DNA from: Variovorax sp. J22G73
Lineage (GTDB): Bacteria; Pseudomonadota; Gammaproteobacteria; Burkholderiales; Burkholderiaceae_C
NCBI RefSeq assembly: GCF_030317035.1
Contig: NZ_JASZYK010000012.1
Span: 62,001-126,000 of the forward strand
DNA: 64,000 nt
Reading direction: 5' to 3'
In this document: in pieces, positions 1 through 9,030 of the stretch
Layout of the letters: each line of letters opens with the position of its first letter
Numbering within the stretch: the stretch's first letter is position 1
Position numbers and translations under genes: made by a program
Notes under the pieces: model-generated
What the model was told of the DNA's origin: nothing
The model's input: the letters and a program-made list of their open reading frames with translations, nothing else
Databases searched by the model: none

Positions 1-1152
1 GACGGTGGCCGCGTCGGCATTGGCCGCACCGGTGCCAGTGCCCGTGCCTGCGCTGCGCGGCGGTTGCGTGCGCGGCATCTGCGCGATGGTGTGCCCCGCA
101 TCGAGGTCGAGCGCCTCGCGCAGTTTGGCCATCGACTGCGGGCGTTGCTCGGGCCGTACGCCCAGGCCCGCGTCGATGGCCTCCAGCAGCCGCGGGCTGT
201 AGCGCTGGCGCAGGATGTCGTTGCCCGCCAGCGGCACGTAGCTGTCGGACAGCAGGCGCGCCACCGACGGCGGCGGCGCGCGCCCGCACACCGCCACGTG
301 CATCACCGCCGCCAGGGCGTACACGTCGGTCCATGCGCCTTGCGACATGTCGGGCATTTCGGCGTACTGCTCGATGGGCGCGTAGCCGGGCTTGAGGATG
401 ACGGTGATGGCCTGCGTCTTGTCGGTGATCACGCGGCGCGCGGCGCCGAAGTCGAGCACCACGGGCCGGCCCGAGCCTTCGAGCAGGATGATGTTGTCGG
501 GCGCGATGTCGCGGTGGTAGCAGTTGGCGCCGTGCATCACCGCCAGCGCCTGCGTGACGCCGTCCATGATGCGCAGCAGCCAGCCCTCGTCCACGCCCGC
601 GGGAATGGCCACCAGCGCCTCGCGCAGCGTGTCGCCGCGGTAGAAGGGCATGACCATGTAGGTGGTGCCCTTCTCTTGCCAGAAGCGGTAGACCTTCAGC
701 AGCGAGGGGTGGTCGAACTGCGCGAGCAGGCGGGCTTCGTTGATGAAGCTGCGCATGCCGAGGTCGAAGGTTTCGCGGTGTCTTTCCGACAGGGGGACCA
801 CGGTGCCGTCGTGCTGTCTCGTGGACAGGGAGGTCGGCAGGTATTCCTTGATGGCGACGACGCGCTCCAGCGTGTGGTCCCAAGCCTCGTAGACGACGCC
901 GAAGCCGCCCTGGCCTATGACGCGGGTGACTTCGAATTCTGCGAGGCGGCTGCCTACGGGGAGGAGGCCGGCTTCGTGAGGGGCTGATGCTGCAGATGCT
1001 GCAGATGCTGCAGAGGCGCCGGGGGCTGGCTGGCTGGTGGTTGCGGCGCCGGCTGTGATGACTGTGGCGGATGTGTCGGCTGTTGCCGTTGTCGGCTGCG
1101 GCTGCTTGGGTACAACGCGGGTGCGGTCGTCTTCCTGGCTGGAGTCGGTCAT
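1..1152 (-). CDS. PpkA-like serine/threonine protein kinase, C-terminus cut by window edge
   Basis: The first 384 codons are visible and the gene continues beyond base 1. A Hanks-type kinase domain starts near residue 80 after an Ala/Ser/Pro-rich leader: glycine loop GQGGFGVV, catalytic Lys102 in VAIKEY, HRDIAPDN with Asp215, DFG with Asp234, and activation-segment motif GYAPIEQY. The leader contains an ASAASAAS run made by 9-bp repeats. The start at 1152 has a strong AAGGAG ribosome site 7-8 bases upstream. In T6SS loci such kinases (PpkA) act in the threonine phosphorylation pathway that activates the machine, opposed by the phosphatase PppA and by TagF. Position after tagF supports this role. 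The usual membrane segment and periplasmic sensor of PpkA would lie outside the window, so PpkA against another Pkn kinase cannot be settled here. Confidence 0.88.
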   Translation of the reverse strand, partial: MTDSSQEDDRTRVVPKQPQPTTATADTSATVITAGAATTSQPAPGASAASAASAASAPHEAGLLPVGSRLAEFEVTRVIGQGGFGVVYEAWDHTLERVVAIKEYLPTSLSTRQHDGTVVPLSERHRETFDLGMRSFINEARLLAQFDHPSLLKVYRFWQEKGTTYMVMPFYRGDTLREALVAIPAGVDEGWLLRIMDGVTQALAVMHGANCYHRDIAPDNIILLEGSGRPVVLDFGAARRVITDKTQAITVILKPGYAPIEQYAEMPDMSQGAWTDVYALAAVMHVAVCGRAPPPSVARLLSDSYVPLAGNDILRQRYSPRLLEAIDAGLGVRPEQRPQSMAKLREALDLDAGHTIAQMPRTQPPRSAGTGTGTGAANADAATV

Positions 1153-1184
1153 TGACGGGCTCCTTTTTGGGCTGTGTCTTGAGG

Positions 1185-1837
1185 TTGCTTTCCGGGGCCG
1201 GGTCTCGCCCCGGCAGGCGATCTACTTTCTTTTGCTTCGCCAAAAGAAAGTAGACAAAGAAAAGGCGACCCCACTGGATGCGTCCCTCCGCTGCGCTGCG
1301 GGCAACCTGCGGTGCTCACGTTTCGCGGGGTCTCGCCCAAACTCGCTGCGCTCAAACAAGGGCGAGCCCTGATCCGCGAAACGCTCCGCTCCTCGGCGCA
1401 GCCAGAGGGGTGGGGAACCGACGGGCCATTGCTTCGCTCGGCCACCAAGCCGCTGCAGGCGCTTCGCGCCTGCAGCGGTTGGTACGACGCCTGGCGGCTG
1501 TGGCTACGGCGGCTGTGGCTGTGGCTTCGGCTGTTGCTTTCCCCCCGGCCGAGCGCAGCGACGGCCCGCCGGGTTCCGAAGGCCGAGCGCAGCGATGGCC
1601 TGTTGGCTTTTGCCCCTCTGGCTACGCCGAGGAGCGGAGTGTTTCGCGGATCAGGGCTCGCAGCTGTTTGAGCGAAGCGAGTTCTGCGAGACCCCGCGAA
1701 ACGCGAGCACCGCAGGTTGCCCGCAGCGAAGCGGAGGGACGCAGACAGTGGGGTCGCCTTTTCTTTGGCAACTTTCTTTTGGCGAAGCAAAAGAAAGTGG
1801 CTCGCCCGCCGGGGCGAGACCCGGCCCCGGAAAGCAA
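1185..1837. repeat. Large imperfect inverted repeat between tagF and the kinase gene
   Basis: The gene-free stretch 1153-1855 is almost entirely an inverted repeat. The left arm 1185-1410 matches the reverse complement of the right arm 1613-1837 over about 225 bases with scattered mismatches, and the match continues weakly inward to about 1443 and 1581. Inside sits a smaller hairpin at 1443-1483 with stem CCGCTGCAGGCGC. Each arm also carries its own short palindrome around CTTTCTTTTG/CAAAAGAAAG. There is no transposase and no flanking target duplication that I can see. The right arm ends 18 bases after the tagF stop and the left arm begins 32 bases before the kinase start, so it occupies the whole space where a kinase promoter would lie. 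The open frames across it look like chance products of the repeat. Confidence 0.85.
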
Positions 1838-1855
1838 AAGAAAGAGCGGCCTTCA

Positions 1856-2494
1856 TCACCCCTCCTCCGCAAAGCCGAGGAACAACGCATCGAACTGATC
1901 ATCCCGAGGCAGCCCGGAGCTGAGCATCCGAATCCCTTCGGCAACAGAAGGATCCCCCAACCAAACAGAAGCCCCCGCCGCAGGCAAGCCAACCGACTCC
2001 ACAACATGCGCCCCTTCAGCACCAGAAGAACCAGCAAACAACCGCTCCAGCACAGCATCGAAGCGCAACGCATCCAGATCCCCATCGAGCCCTTCCAGCG
2101 CGGCCTGCGTCGCCAACGCCCACCACCGCAACGCAGCAGCCAGCGCCTCCCCCCGCAACGCGTCCCCCACCGCCTCATCGAGCTCCACGCAAAGCGTGAA
2201 AGGAAAGTACCGCCCCACTCCATCCACCGAAGGCATCAACACCCCGATCCACCCCCGCGCCCCAGCCACCCGGGGCCCCAGCGCAAAACACCAGATCGGC
2301 GCTTCCAGATACCGCTCGGTCCAGTCGGCATGCCGGTCGCGCAGCCCCGCCAACCCGCGCTGCAGCCACGCGTCCCACACCGAGCGAAACGACTCCGGCA
2401 GCCGCCGATGCGCAAAGTCACCCATGCCCGGCAACTTGCCGAACCACCCGGGCAGCGCGGTGGAAGCAAAGGGCGACGAAGCGGCCAGCGTCAC
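1856..2494 (-). CDS. tagF: Type VI secretion-associated protein TagF
   Basis: Product of 212 residues beginning VTLAASSPF, with the family N-terminal hallmark GWFGKLPGMGDF near residue 15 followed by a TagF/ImpM (DUF2094) domain. TagF proteins are cytoplasmic negative regulators of T6SS assembly that act after translation and in Pseudomonas counteract the PpkA/Fha switch. The GTG start at 2494 overlaps the tssM stop (GTGA), which indicates translational coupling; an open frame runs further upstream but there it is only the antisense-like shadow of tssM. The gene is the last of the tssK-tssL-tssM-tagF run before the large inverted repeat. Length fits the family. Other TagF proteins can be fused to PppA; this one is not. 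Confidence 0.9.
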   Translation of the reverse strand: MTLAASSPFASTALPGWFGKLPGMGDFAHRRLPESFRSVWDAWLQRGLAGLRDRHADWTERYLEAPIWCFALGPRVAGARGWIGVLMPSVDGVGRYFPFTLCVELDEAVGDALRGEALAAALRWWALATQAALEGLDGDLDALRFDAVLERLFAGSSGAEGAHVVESVGLPAAGASVWLGDPSVAEGIRMLSSGLPRDDQFDALFLGFAEEG

Positions 2495-5400
2495 AGCCCC
2501 TCCGGACAAGAAAACTCCCGCAGCTCGCGCAGGCGGATCGGGTGCTGCACGCTGTTCGTCGTCACCTCGAAGCGCGTCTTGCGCGCCCCGACCTGGAAGG
2601 TGATGAAGAACTTCTCCGGCGCATCGCCCGCCTCGAGCTGCCCGTCGTCCAGCGCGCGGAACAGCGCCCAGGGCCCGTTCACGGCCGCGCCCGAGCTGCC
2701 GGTGGTCGACGGCGGGCTCACCTGGATGCGCACCTGGTTGCTGCCCTTCGGGCCGGGCCACTGCACCGCCATCGGCACCACCGGGCCATGCGCGTACTTC
2801 ACGAGCTGGCCGTCGACGTCGAGGATGAACTGGGTGATGCCCGCGTCCATCTCCACCGGCTTGAAGTCCAGCCGCATCGACGGGCCGCGCCCGCCGCCGC
2901 GGAAAAAAATCTCCTTGATGCGCGCGGCGCGCTCGAACTGGGCCAGCGCCTGGGTGGTGACGGCGCCGCGTTCGGCCACGGGCTTGTAGCGCCAGGGCTT
3001 GGTGCTGGTGTCGACCAGCGCGGCCAGGCGCTTCTGGAAGAAGTCGTCCATCAGGCCGCCGGGGCCGAACATCTGGCCGAAGTCCTCGGGCAGCACGTCG
3101 CGCTTGCTGGCCTGCACGAAGGGGTAGCGCCCGGCAATGGCGCGCGCGCAGAACTCGGCCACGGGGCGCAGGTCCTGGCTGAGGTTGCCGCGCTCGGCCA
3201 CCTGCGCCTGCGTGGCGCCGGCCTGGCTCAGGTTCTCGACCATCGAGCGCACGGGCTCGGGCAGCCGGCCGGCGTCGGACTTGAGCTTGCCGGCCACGTC
3301 GCCCGGCGGCGGCGAGGTGCGGCCCTTCACGGCCGTGTCGACCGCGTTGAGGTACACGTACACCTCGTTGAAGAGCTTGAGCGCGTCGTCGATGGGCGCG
3401 GGCTGGTTGGGGCCGCCGGCGGTGACGAGGCGGCGAAGCGACTCGAAGCGGTCGTCCACGATGCTCTCGATGCGCTTGCCCGGCGCCACCTGGCGGCCGG
3501 GGTCGCCGCCGAACAGGTCTTCCAGGCCCTTGCGGGTGTTGCGCACGGTTTCGGTGGCCTTGCTGACCACGTCCTTGCCGGCGTCGGCCGCGGGAATGAG
3601 CGTGGTCTGCCTGACCACCGCGCGCAGGAAGTTGGCGAGCGGCGAATCGACGCCCGAGAGAATGCGCGCGGTCTCGATGTTCTTGTCGAGCCCGCTCACG
3701 CGAATCAGCCGCACGTCGGCCAGCAGGGCCTCCCACTGCTTCACGTACTCCTCGAGGTACAGGCGGCGCACGCGGTCGGTGAGCGCGCCCAGCGCGGCCA
3801 CGTCGCGCAGGCGGTCGGCGGCGTTGCGGTCCTGCCCCAGCACCCACGGGTCTTCGTTGGCCAGCAGGCCGGTGAGCACGGTGACCTCGTTCTGGAAGCG
3901 CTTGTGATACCCGTCGTAGGTGAACATGCCCGGCACGCCCTCGGTCAGCGGCTTGCCGCTGATGCGCTCGAACACCAGCGGGCCCGAGGGGCCGGTGGCC
4001 TGGGCCACGCTGAAGGCGGGAATGTCCTTGGTGGCGCGCTGGCGCTTCAGGCGGCTGAACACGCGCTGCTCCAGCGGGTAGCTCGCGAGCACGGCGCGCA
4101 CGCTGCGCACCAGGTTCTCGTCCATCTTCAGCGGCGAGCGCGGCGGGCCCTGGGCGATGAGCACGTCGAGCTGGTCTTCGAGCTGCCTGCGCTGGTCTTC
4201 GGGAATGCCGCGGTCGAGGTTGCGCGACCAGTCGAGCGTGATCCAGGCCTTCAGCGCCTCGGGGTCGAAGTGCTCGGGCTGGTAGAGCATCAGGTAGCTC
4301 TTCAGGGCCTCGTAGGTGAACTCGAGGTTGTCCTTCTGCGCGGTGCGCAGCTGGTCTTCGATGCGCTTGGCAATCTGCGGCAGGAAGGCGTCGTTCAGCG
4401 CGCGCTGGTGCGTCAGCATGGCGGCGGCGTCGAGCTTGTCGCCCTGGTACAGGCCCAGCGTCATCGACAGCGGCTCGTCGCCCTGGCGGTTGTCGGGCGT
4501 CTTCCAGATGTCGCGCAGGCTCTGCAGCACGGGTGCGACCTCGACCAGGTTCTGCACGCGCGCGGGCAGCGCGGCCAGGTTCTGCCTGGCGGGCTCGACG
4601 CGGGCCTCGACCGACTTCAGGTAGTTGAGGTTCTGCAGCGTGCTGTAGCCCCAGGCCGCGAGCAGGCCGACGGTGACCAGCGTCATGGCGGTGACGCCGA
4701 TCACGCGCAGCGTGTGGCGACGGCGCTCCAGCTTCACGTCGGCGCCGGCCAGGCGCTGCTCGGGGAACACCACCTCGCGCAGCAGCGCGGTGAGGAAGTA
4801 GCTGCGCCCGCTGCTCTTCTGCGGCGGCAGCATCGCGCGCTCGATGCCGAAGCTGCGCGCAAGGCTGCCCATCACGCGGTCGATGGGGCTGCCCTCTTGC
4901 GTGCCGCTGGTGAAGTACACGCCGCGCACCCACGGCGGCTGCGCGAAGCGCGAGCCGGTGAACACCTGCTCGAGCAGGTCGGACAGCAGCGAGCCGATGG
5001 AGCCGAACTGCGCCGGAAAACCGAAGATGGCCGCGCGCCGCGTGCCATCGGTCTCGCGCTGCATGCGCGCGATGAGGCCGTCGTTCACACGGTTGTGCAG
5101 CAGCGCGAACTCGCGGTGGAAGGCGGTGGACAGGCCCTTTTCTTCGGTCTGCACGTTCTCGTCGGCCGGCAGCGTGAAGCCGAAGACCTGCGCGCGCTGC
5201 TCCTTGCCGAGGTCGTCGAAGTAGTCGGTGAAGCCGTAGAGCAGGTCGCTCTTGGTGACCAGCACATACACGGGCAGCCGGGTGGTGAGCTTGCTGTCGA
5301 GCTCCAGCAGCCGCGCTCGAATCGAGGCCGCGAGCTGCGTGCGCGCCTCGGGGCCCTGGCTCAGCAGGTCGGCCACGCTCACGGTGAGGAACACACCGTT

Positions 5401-6102
5401 CAGCGGCCGGCGCGGGCGGGCCTTTTTCAGCAGGCCCAGGAAGCCTTCCCACGCGCTCTTGTCCTCGGCCTGGTGGCTGTCCTGCGTGGTGTAGCGCCCG
5501 GCGGTGTCGATGAGCACGGCCTCGTCGGTGAACCACCAGTCGCAGTTGCGCGTGCCGCCCACGCCGCGGATGGCGCCGGGGCCGAACTTCTCGGCCAGCG
5601 GAAACGACAGGCCCGAGTTGACGAGCGCCGTGGTCTTGCCCGCGCCCGGCGCGCCGATGAACACGTACCACGGCAGGTCGTACAGGTAGCTGCCGCCCGA
5701 GATCGACATCCAGTCGCGCCAGCCGGGCTTCTTGCCGGCGGCGTGCAGGCGCATCTGCTTGAGCGTGGCGACGGCCTCGCTGAAGCGGGTGTCGAGAATC
5801 TGCTGTTCGCCGCCCACGGGTCCACCCGATGCGCCCGCTCTGGCGGCGGGCGCTTTCATCAGCCCGTCGGTCAGGTGGCGGCTCGCACGCCGCGCGCGCC
5901 AGCGGCGGTACAGCGCGCGCAGCAGCACGACGAGCACGATCACGCCGATGACGACGGCGCGCACGGTTTCGCTTTCCAGCGGCGCGAGCGAGCCGATCTT
6001 CACCAGCGGGCCGATCCACCACACCAGCACAGCGACCACGAGCAGGGCCAGCAGCGTGAGCAGCAGCGGGCTGAACAGGAAGCCGAAAATTTTCTTGATC
6101 AT
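2491..6102 (-). CDS. tssM: Type VI secretion membrane-complex subunit TssM (IcmF)
   Basis: Product of 1203 residues, a normal TssM length. Two membrane segments lie near residues 7-33 and 46-66 and a third near residue 465 (VIGVTAMTLVTVGLLAAWG). Between them is the cytoplasmic NTPase-like domain with an intact Walker A motif GAPGAGKT at residues 150-157 and the conserved GVGGTRNCDWWFTDEAVLIDTAGRY stretch, of which the last DTAGRY is the Walker B-like part. The rest is the large periplasmic region (IcmF-related and C-terminal domains). With TssL and TssJ, TssM forms the trans-envelope complex that anchors the baseplate. The start overlaps the tssL stop (ATGA) and has an AGGAG site; the stop overlaps the tagF start. 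No tssJ lipoprotein gene is in the window. Confidence 0.97.
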   Translation of the reverse strand: MIKKIFGFLFSPLLLTLLALLVVAVLVWWIGPLVKIGSLAPLESETVRAVVIGVIVLVVLLRALYRRWRARRASRHLTDGLMKAPAARAGASGGPVGGEQQILDTRFSEAVATLKQMRLHAAGKKPGWRDWMSISGGSYLYDLPWYVFIGAPGAGKTTALVNSGLSFPLAEKFGPGAIRGVGGTRNCDWWFTDEAVLIDTAGRYTTQDSHQAEDKSAWEGFLGLLKKARPRRPLNGVFLTVSVADLLSQGPEARTQLAASIRARLLELDSKLTTRLPVYVLVTKSDLLYGFTDYFDDLGKEQRAQVFGFTLPADENVQTEEKGLSTAFHREFALLHNRVNDGLIARMQRETDGTRRAAIFGFPAQFGSIGSLLSDLLEQVFTGSRFAQPPWVRGVYFTSGTQEGSPIDRVMGSLARSFGIERAMLPPQKSSGRSYFLTALLREVVFPEQRLAGADVKLERRRHTLRVIGVTAMTLVTVGLLAAWGYSTLQNLNYLKSVEARVEPARQNLAALPARVQNLVEVAPVLQSLRDIWKTPDNRQGDEPLSMTLGLYQGDKLDAAAMLTHQRALNDAFLPQIAKRIEDQLRTAQKDNLEFTYEALKSYLMLYQPEHFDPEALKAWITLDWSRNLDRGIPEDQRRQLEDQLDVLIAQGPPRSPLKMDENLVRSVRAVLASYPLEQRVFSRLKRQRATKDIPAFSVAQATGPSGPLVFERISGKPLTEGVPGMFTYDGYHKRFQNEVTVLTGLLANEDPWVLGQDRNAADRLRDVAALGALTDRVRRLYLEEYVKQWEALLADVRLIRVSGLDKNIETARILSGVDSPLANFLRAVVRQTTLIPAADAGKDVVSKATETVRNTRKGLEDLFGGDPGRQVAPGKRIESIVDDRFESLRRLVTAGGPNQPAPIDDALKLFNEVYVYLNAVDTAVKGRTSPPPGDVAGKLKSDAGRLPEPVRSMVENLSQAGATQAQVAERGNLSQDLRPVAEFCARAIAGRYPFVQASKRDVLPEDFGQMFGPGGLMDDFFQKRLAALVDTSTKPWRYKPVAERGAVTTQALAQFERAARIKEIFFRGGGRGPSMRLDFKPVEMDAGITQFILDVDGQLVKYAHGPVVPMAVQWPGPKGSNQVRIQVSPPSTTGSSGAAVNGPWALFRALDDGQLEAGDAPEKFFITFQVGARKTRFEVTTNSVQHPIRLRELREFSCPEGL

Positions 6103-7481
6103 TTGCCGGCTCCTGGGACGGGAGCGCCTGCCACCGCAGGCGCGGCCGGCGCGGCCGAAGCTGCCGCGAGGCGGTCGGGCTCGGTCAGCAGCACGATGTC
6201 GACGCGGCGGTTCCTCGCGCGGTTGGCGGGGCTGTCGTTGGCGGCCACCGGCTCGGCGTCGGCCTTGCCATCGGAGCGCATGCGCGCGGGGTCGACCAGC
6301 GTGGTGAGCGCGCCCTTCACCGCGTCGGCGCGCGCGGCCGACAGGTGCCAGTTCGACGGATAGCGCAGCGAGCGGATCGGCTGGTTGTCGGAGTGGCCGG
6401 TGATCAGCACGTCGCCCTTCACCTCGGCCAGCGCCTGCCCGATGCGGCGCAGCACCGGCAGCGACTGCGCCATGGGCTCCGCGCTGCCGGAGCCGAAGAA
6501 CGAGTCGCCGCGCAGGCGCACCGTGCTGCGGTCGGCTTCATCGGTCACGGTGACAAGGCCCTGCTTGATCTCGGGTTCGAGAAAGCGCGCGAGGCGCGGC
6601 GTTTTCGCGGGCAAGGCGGGCGGCGCGATCTGCAGGTTGGGCGCGCGCAGGCTGGACACCGCGGCGTACGTGGTGTCGGAGCGGTAGTTGAGCGTAAGGC
6701 GCAGCGCGAACCACGCGAGCGCCAGCAGCAGCGCGAAGCCGGCCGCGAACACCCACAGCGGCAGCGACTCGCGCAGCCGCACCGTGCCCGCGCCCTGCCC
6801 GCGCCAGTGCGGCGACAGCTCGGGCTCGACGGCGGGGCGGTCCTTGGCGATCAGGTCGGCCAGGCGCTGGCGCACCGAGTCGAGCTGCGCGCGGCCGTTG
6901 TCGACCACGCGGTAGCGGCCTTCGAAGCCGAGCGCGAGCACGCTGTAGATCAGCTCCAGCAGCGGGCGGTGCGCGGGCACGTCCTGCGCGAGCTTGGCCA
7001 GCAGCTGGAACACTTTTTCGCCGCCCCAGGTCTCGTTGTGGAACTGCACCAGCAGGCTCTGCTTGTTCCAGCCGGCCTGCACGCCCCAGGGCGTGTTGGC
7101 CACGGCCTCGTCGAGCGCGGTGCACAGCACGTAGCGCGCGGCCAGCACCGACTCGTTGCTGACGCCCGCGCGGCGCGCGTTGGCGTCGAACTGGTTGACG
7201 GCGTCGGCGGTAGAGGCGCGCAGCGCCGGCACGTTGGGCGGCTGCACCAGGTTGCGCAGCTTGCCGATCAGCACCAGCAGCTTGCCCGCGGCGGAGACCA
7301 GCGGGTTCAGCAGGCCGAGCTCGCCGACGTCGGCGGCGGGCGTCGGGTCGGCGCCGCCGAAGAAAGGTGCGGGTGAGGCGGACGAAGCCGCCGGCGACAT
7401 GCCGCCGGGCGTGCGCGGCTTGGGCTTGATGACCGTGCGCTCGGACTCGAAGGCCGCGAAGGGATCGGGAGGTGTGCTCAT
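6099..7481 (-). CDS. tssL: Type VI secretion subunit TssL with C-terminal OmpA-like peptidoglycan-binding domain
   Basis: Product of 460 residues. Residues about 55-235 are the DotU/TssL cytoplasmic domain (LVSAAGKLLVLIGKLRN, ALDEAVANTPWG). A single membrane helix follows near residues 245-265 (LWVFAAGFALLLALAWFAL). Residues about 310-440 form an OmpA_C-like domain with ITGHSDNQPI and the RARNRRVDIVL signature, as in 'evolved' TssL proteins that hold peptidoglycan directly. The Ala/Pro-rich tail of about 20 residues is unstructured. TssL pairs with TssM in the inner membrane. The stop overlaps tssM by four bases, and 31 bases separate it from tssK upstream. Confidence 0.96.
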   Translation of the reverse strand: MSTPPDPFAAFESERTVIKPKPRTPGGMSPAASSASPAPFFGGADPTPAADVGELGLLNPLVSAAGKLLVLIGKLRNLVQPPNVPALRASTADAVNQFDANARRAGVSNESVLAARYVLCTALDEAVANTPWGVQAGWNKQSLLVQFHNETWGGEKVFQLLAKLAQDVPAHRPLLELIYSVLALGFEGRYRVVDNGRAQLDSVRQRLADLIAKDRPAVEPELSPHWRGQGAGTVRLRESLPLWVFAAGFALLLALAWFALRLTLNYRSDTTYAAVSSLRAPNLQIAPPALPAKTPRLARFLEPEIKQGLVTVTDEADRSTVRLRGDSFFGSGSAEPMAQSLPVLRRIGQALAEVKGDVLITGHSDNQPIRSLRYPSNWHLSAARADAVKGALTTLVDPARMRSDGKADAEPVAANDSPANRARNRRVDIVLLTEPDRLAAASAAPAAPAVAGAPVPGAGK

Positions 7482-7512
7482 GATGGTGGTCCGCGTCCTT
7501 CAGCCGTCGCGG

Positions 7513-8844
7513 CTAGGAACGAATGGCCCAGAACGCCAGGTCCAGGCCGGGGAAGTCGCCCGCGATGTGCATCGCGATGCCGCCCGACTGCTCCAGCTGG
7601 CGCCACAGGTCGCTGTTGCGCGTGTCGAGCTCGAAGTAGTTGGCGCCCGTGTGAAACGGAATCTGCCGCGGCGCCACCGGCATCGGCGTGAGCGTGACGC
7701 CGGGCAGCGCGAGGTTGACGAGGTCGCGGATGCGCTCGACCGGGCCGATCTTCACCTGCGTGGGAAAGCGCGCGCGCAGCGCCTCGCTCGGCATGTTCGC
7801 GTTCACCGCGAGCACGAAGGTGGCCTTGCGCTGCAGCTCCACGTCGGTCACCACCGCCACGCGCACGCCGTGCTTGCGGTCGTGCAGGTCGATGCGGATG
7901 GCCGACTGCTCCAGCACCATCGACAGGCTGCGCCGCAGGTCGTCCATCACCGGGCGAAAGCTCAGCGCCAGGTCGTCGTGCACGTACGGGCCGAAGCGCG
8001 CCACGCGGCGCGAATCGCGAAAGCTCGCCAGGTCGCCGGCCAAACCCAGCGCGTGCTCGAAGAAGTGCTGCGGGTGCAGCATCGCGCTCTTTGCCAGGTG
8101 CGCGAACACGGCCTCGTTGCGGTTCACGGCCTGCAGCAGCATGAAGTCGGCAATCTCGGCCACGCCGCCCGTGCCGCCCTGCGTCATGCGCCCGGCCAGT
8201 GCTTCGCCGCGCTGGCGCAGCAGGCCCAGCAGCTCGTCGAGCCAGGCGCGAATGACCGCATGGCCCGCCACGTCCAGCAGCGGCGGCAGCATCGCGCGGT
8301 CGAGCTGCACCTGGTTGTCGACCCGGCGCTCGACCACGCGCACCACGCCCAGCGTGGTCCAGGCGTCGGTCGCTTCGCTGGCGCGCATCAGGCGCGTGTG
8401 GAGCTGGCCGAGCTGCAGCATCGCCGTGCGCTCGCCGGCGGTGTTCGAGTCGGGCACTTCAGATTCGAGCACCCGGTGGCGCACCAGCTCTTCGTAGGCC
8501 TCGGCATCGGCCTCGCGCGCGCCAGCGCGGCGCAGCGGCAGCGCCAGCACGACGGCCTCGTCGCGCAGCGATGCGGGAATGTCCACGGGTTCGGGCAGCG
8601 GATCGACCGCCGGCATGTCGAACACCGTGCCGTCGGCGAACATGCCCACCGCGCGCACCAGCGCCAGCTTGCCCAGCGTGAGCGCGGCGGTGTCGATCTC
8701 GAGCTCGGCGAAGCCCCAGGCGTAGGGGGTGGTCGAGCGCAACAGCACGTGCCGCGCATGGTCGCCATGACGCTCGCTTTGCTGCAGGTGCTGAGGCTGC
8801 AACAGCATCCCCTCGCTCCAGACCACTTTTGTTCGCCAACTCAT
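7513..8844 (-). CDS. tssK: Type VI secretion baseplate subunit TssK
   Basis: Product of 443 residues with the classic TssK opening: KVVWSEGMLLQPQHLQQSE at residues 6-24, then WGFAELEID. TssK is the trimeric adaptor that connects the TssEFG baseplate to the TssL/TssM membrane complex. The ATG at 8844 has a GGAG site about six bases upstream. It is the first gene of this run on the minus strand, so the operon promoter should lie in 8845-8990. No other baseplate, sheath or Hcp genes are present between here and the upstream genes; they are presumably elsewhere, possibly beyond the left edge with the kinase. Confidence 0.96.
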   Translation of the reverse strand: MSWRTKVVWSEGMLLQPQHLQQSERHGDHARHVLLRSTTPYAWGFAELEIDTAALTLGKLALVRAVGMFADGTVFDMPAVDPLPEPVDIPASLRDEAVVLALPLRRAGAREADAEAYEELVRHRVLESEVPDSNTAGERTAMLQLGQLHTRLMRASEATDAWTTLGVVRVVERRVDNQVQLDRAMLPPLLDVAGHAVIRAWLDELLGLLRQRGEALAGRMTQGGTGGVAEIADFMLLQAVNRNEAVFAHLAKSAMLHPQHFFEHALGLAGDLASFRDSRRVARFGPYVHDDLALSFRPVMDDLRRSLSMVLEQSAIRIDLHDRKHGVRVAVVTDVELQRKATFVLAVNANMPSEALRARFPTQVKIGPVERIRDLVNLALPGVTLTPMPVAPRQIPFHTGANYFELDTRNSDLWRQLEQSGGIAMHIAGDFPGLDLAFWAIRS

Positions 8845-8993
8845 CCGCGCTCCGTCAACGGCAAGGGTGCCGGGAAGAAAGAAACACGAAGTTTCAGCCG
8901 CGGGGGGGCGCAGGCAAATCCGCCTTAAGGCCTATCCAATGGCCTAGGTGGGGCGGATTGGAGGTACGGCGAAGGGAGTAGATGGAGGGGAAG

Positions 8994-9024
8994 GCCCGTC
9001 GCCGGGTCTGGCGCGGCGACGGGC
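8994..9024 (-). terminator. Hairpin just after the DUF2628-like gene
   Basis: Perfect 10-bp stem GCCCGTCGCC/GGCGACGGGC with an 11-base loop, starting 7 bases after the stop of the gene at 9031-9474. The downstream side is pyrimidine-rich (CTTCCCCTCC) rather than a clean T run, so this may be a weak intrinsic terminator. A smaller palindrome, AGGCC...GGCCT, lies at about 8936-8954 in front of tssK. Confidence 0.5.
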
Positions 9025-9030
9025 TTCGGA

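Noticed and set aside
1185..1837. Insertion sequence or miniature transposon
   Set aside because: There is no transposase, no clear terminal repeats separate from the long arms and no target duplication, so it is recorded only as an inverted repeat.
1856..6022. A 1388-codon fused frame ending in TagF
   Set aside because: Only the last 212 residues are TagF; the rest is a shadow of tssM. The GTG at 2494, overlapping the tssM stop, is the supported start.
2542..6363. A 1273-codon open frame on the plus strand across tssM
   Set aside because: It is antisense to a fully recognisable TssM, is rich in His/Arg/Ala as expected of a high-GC shadow frame, and shows no domain.
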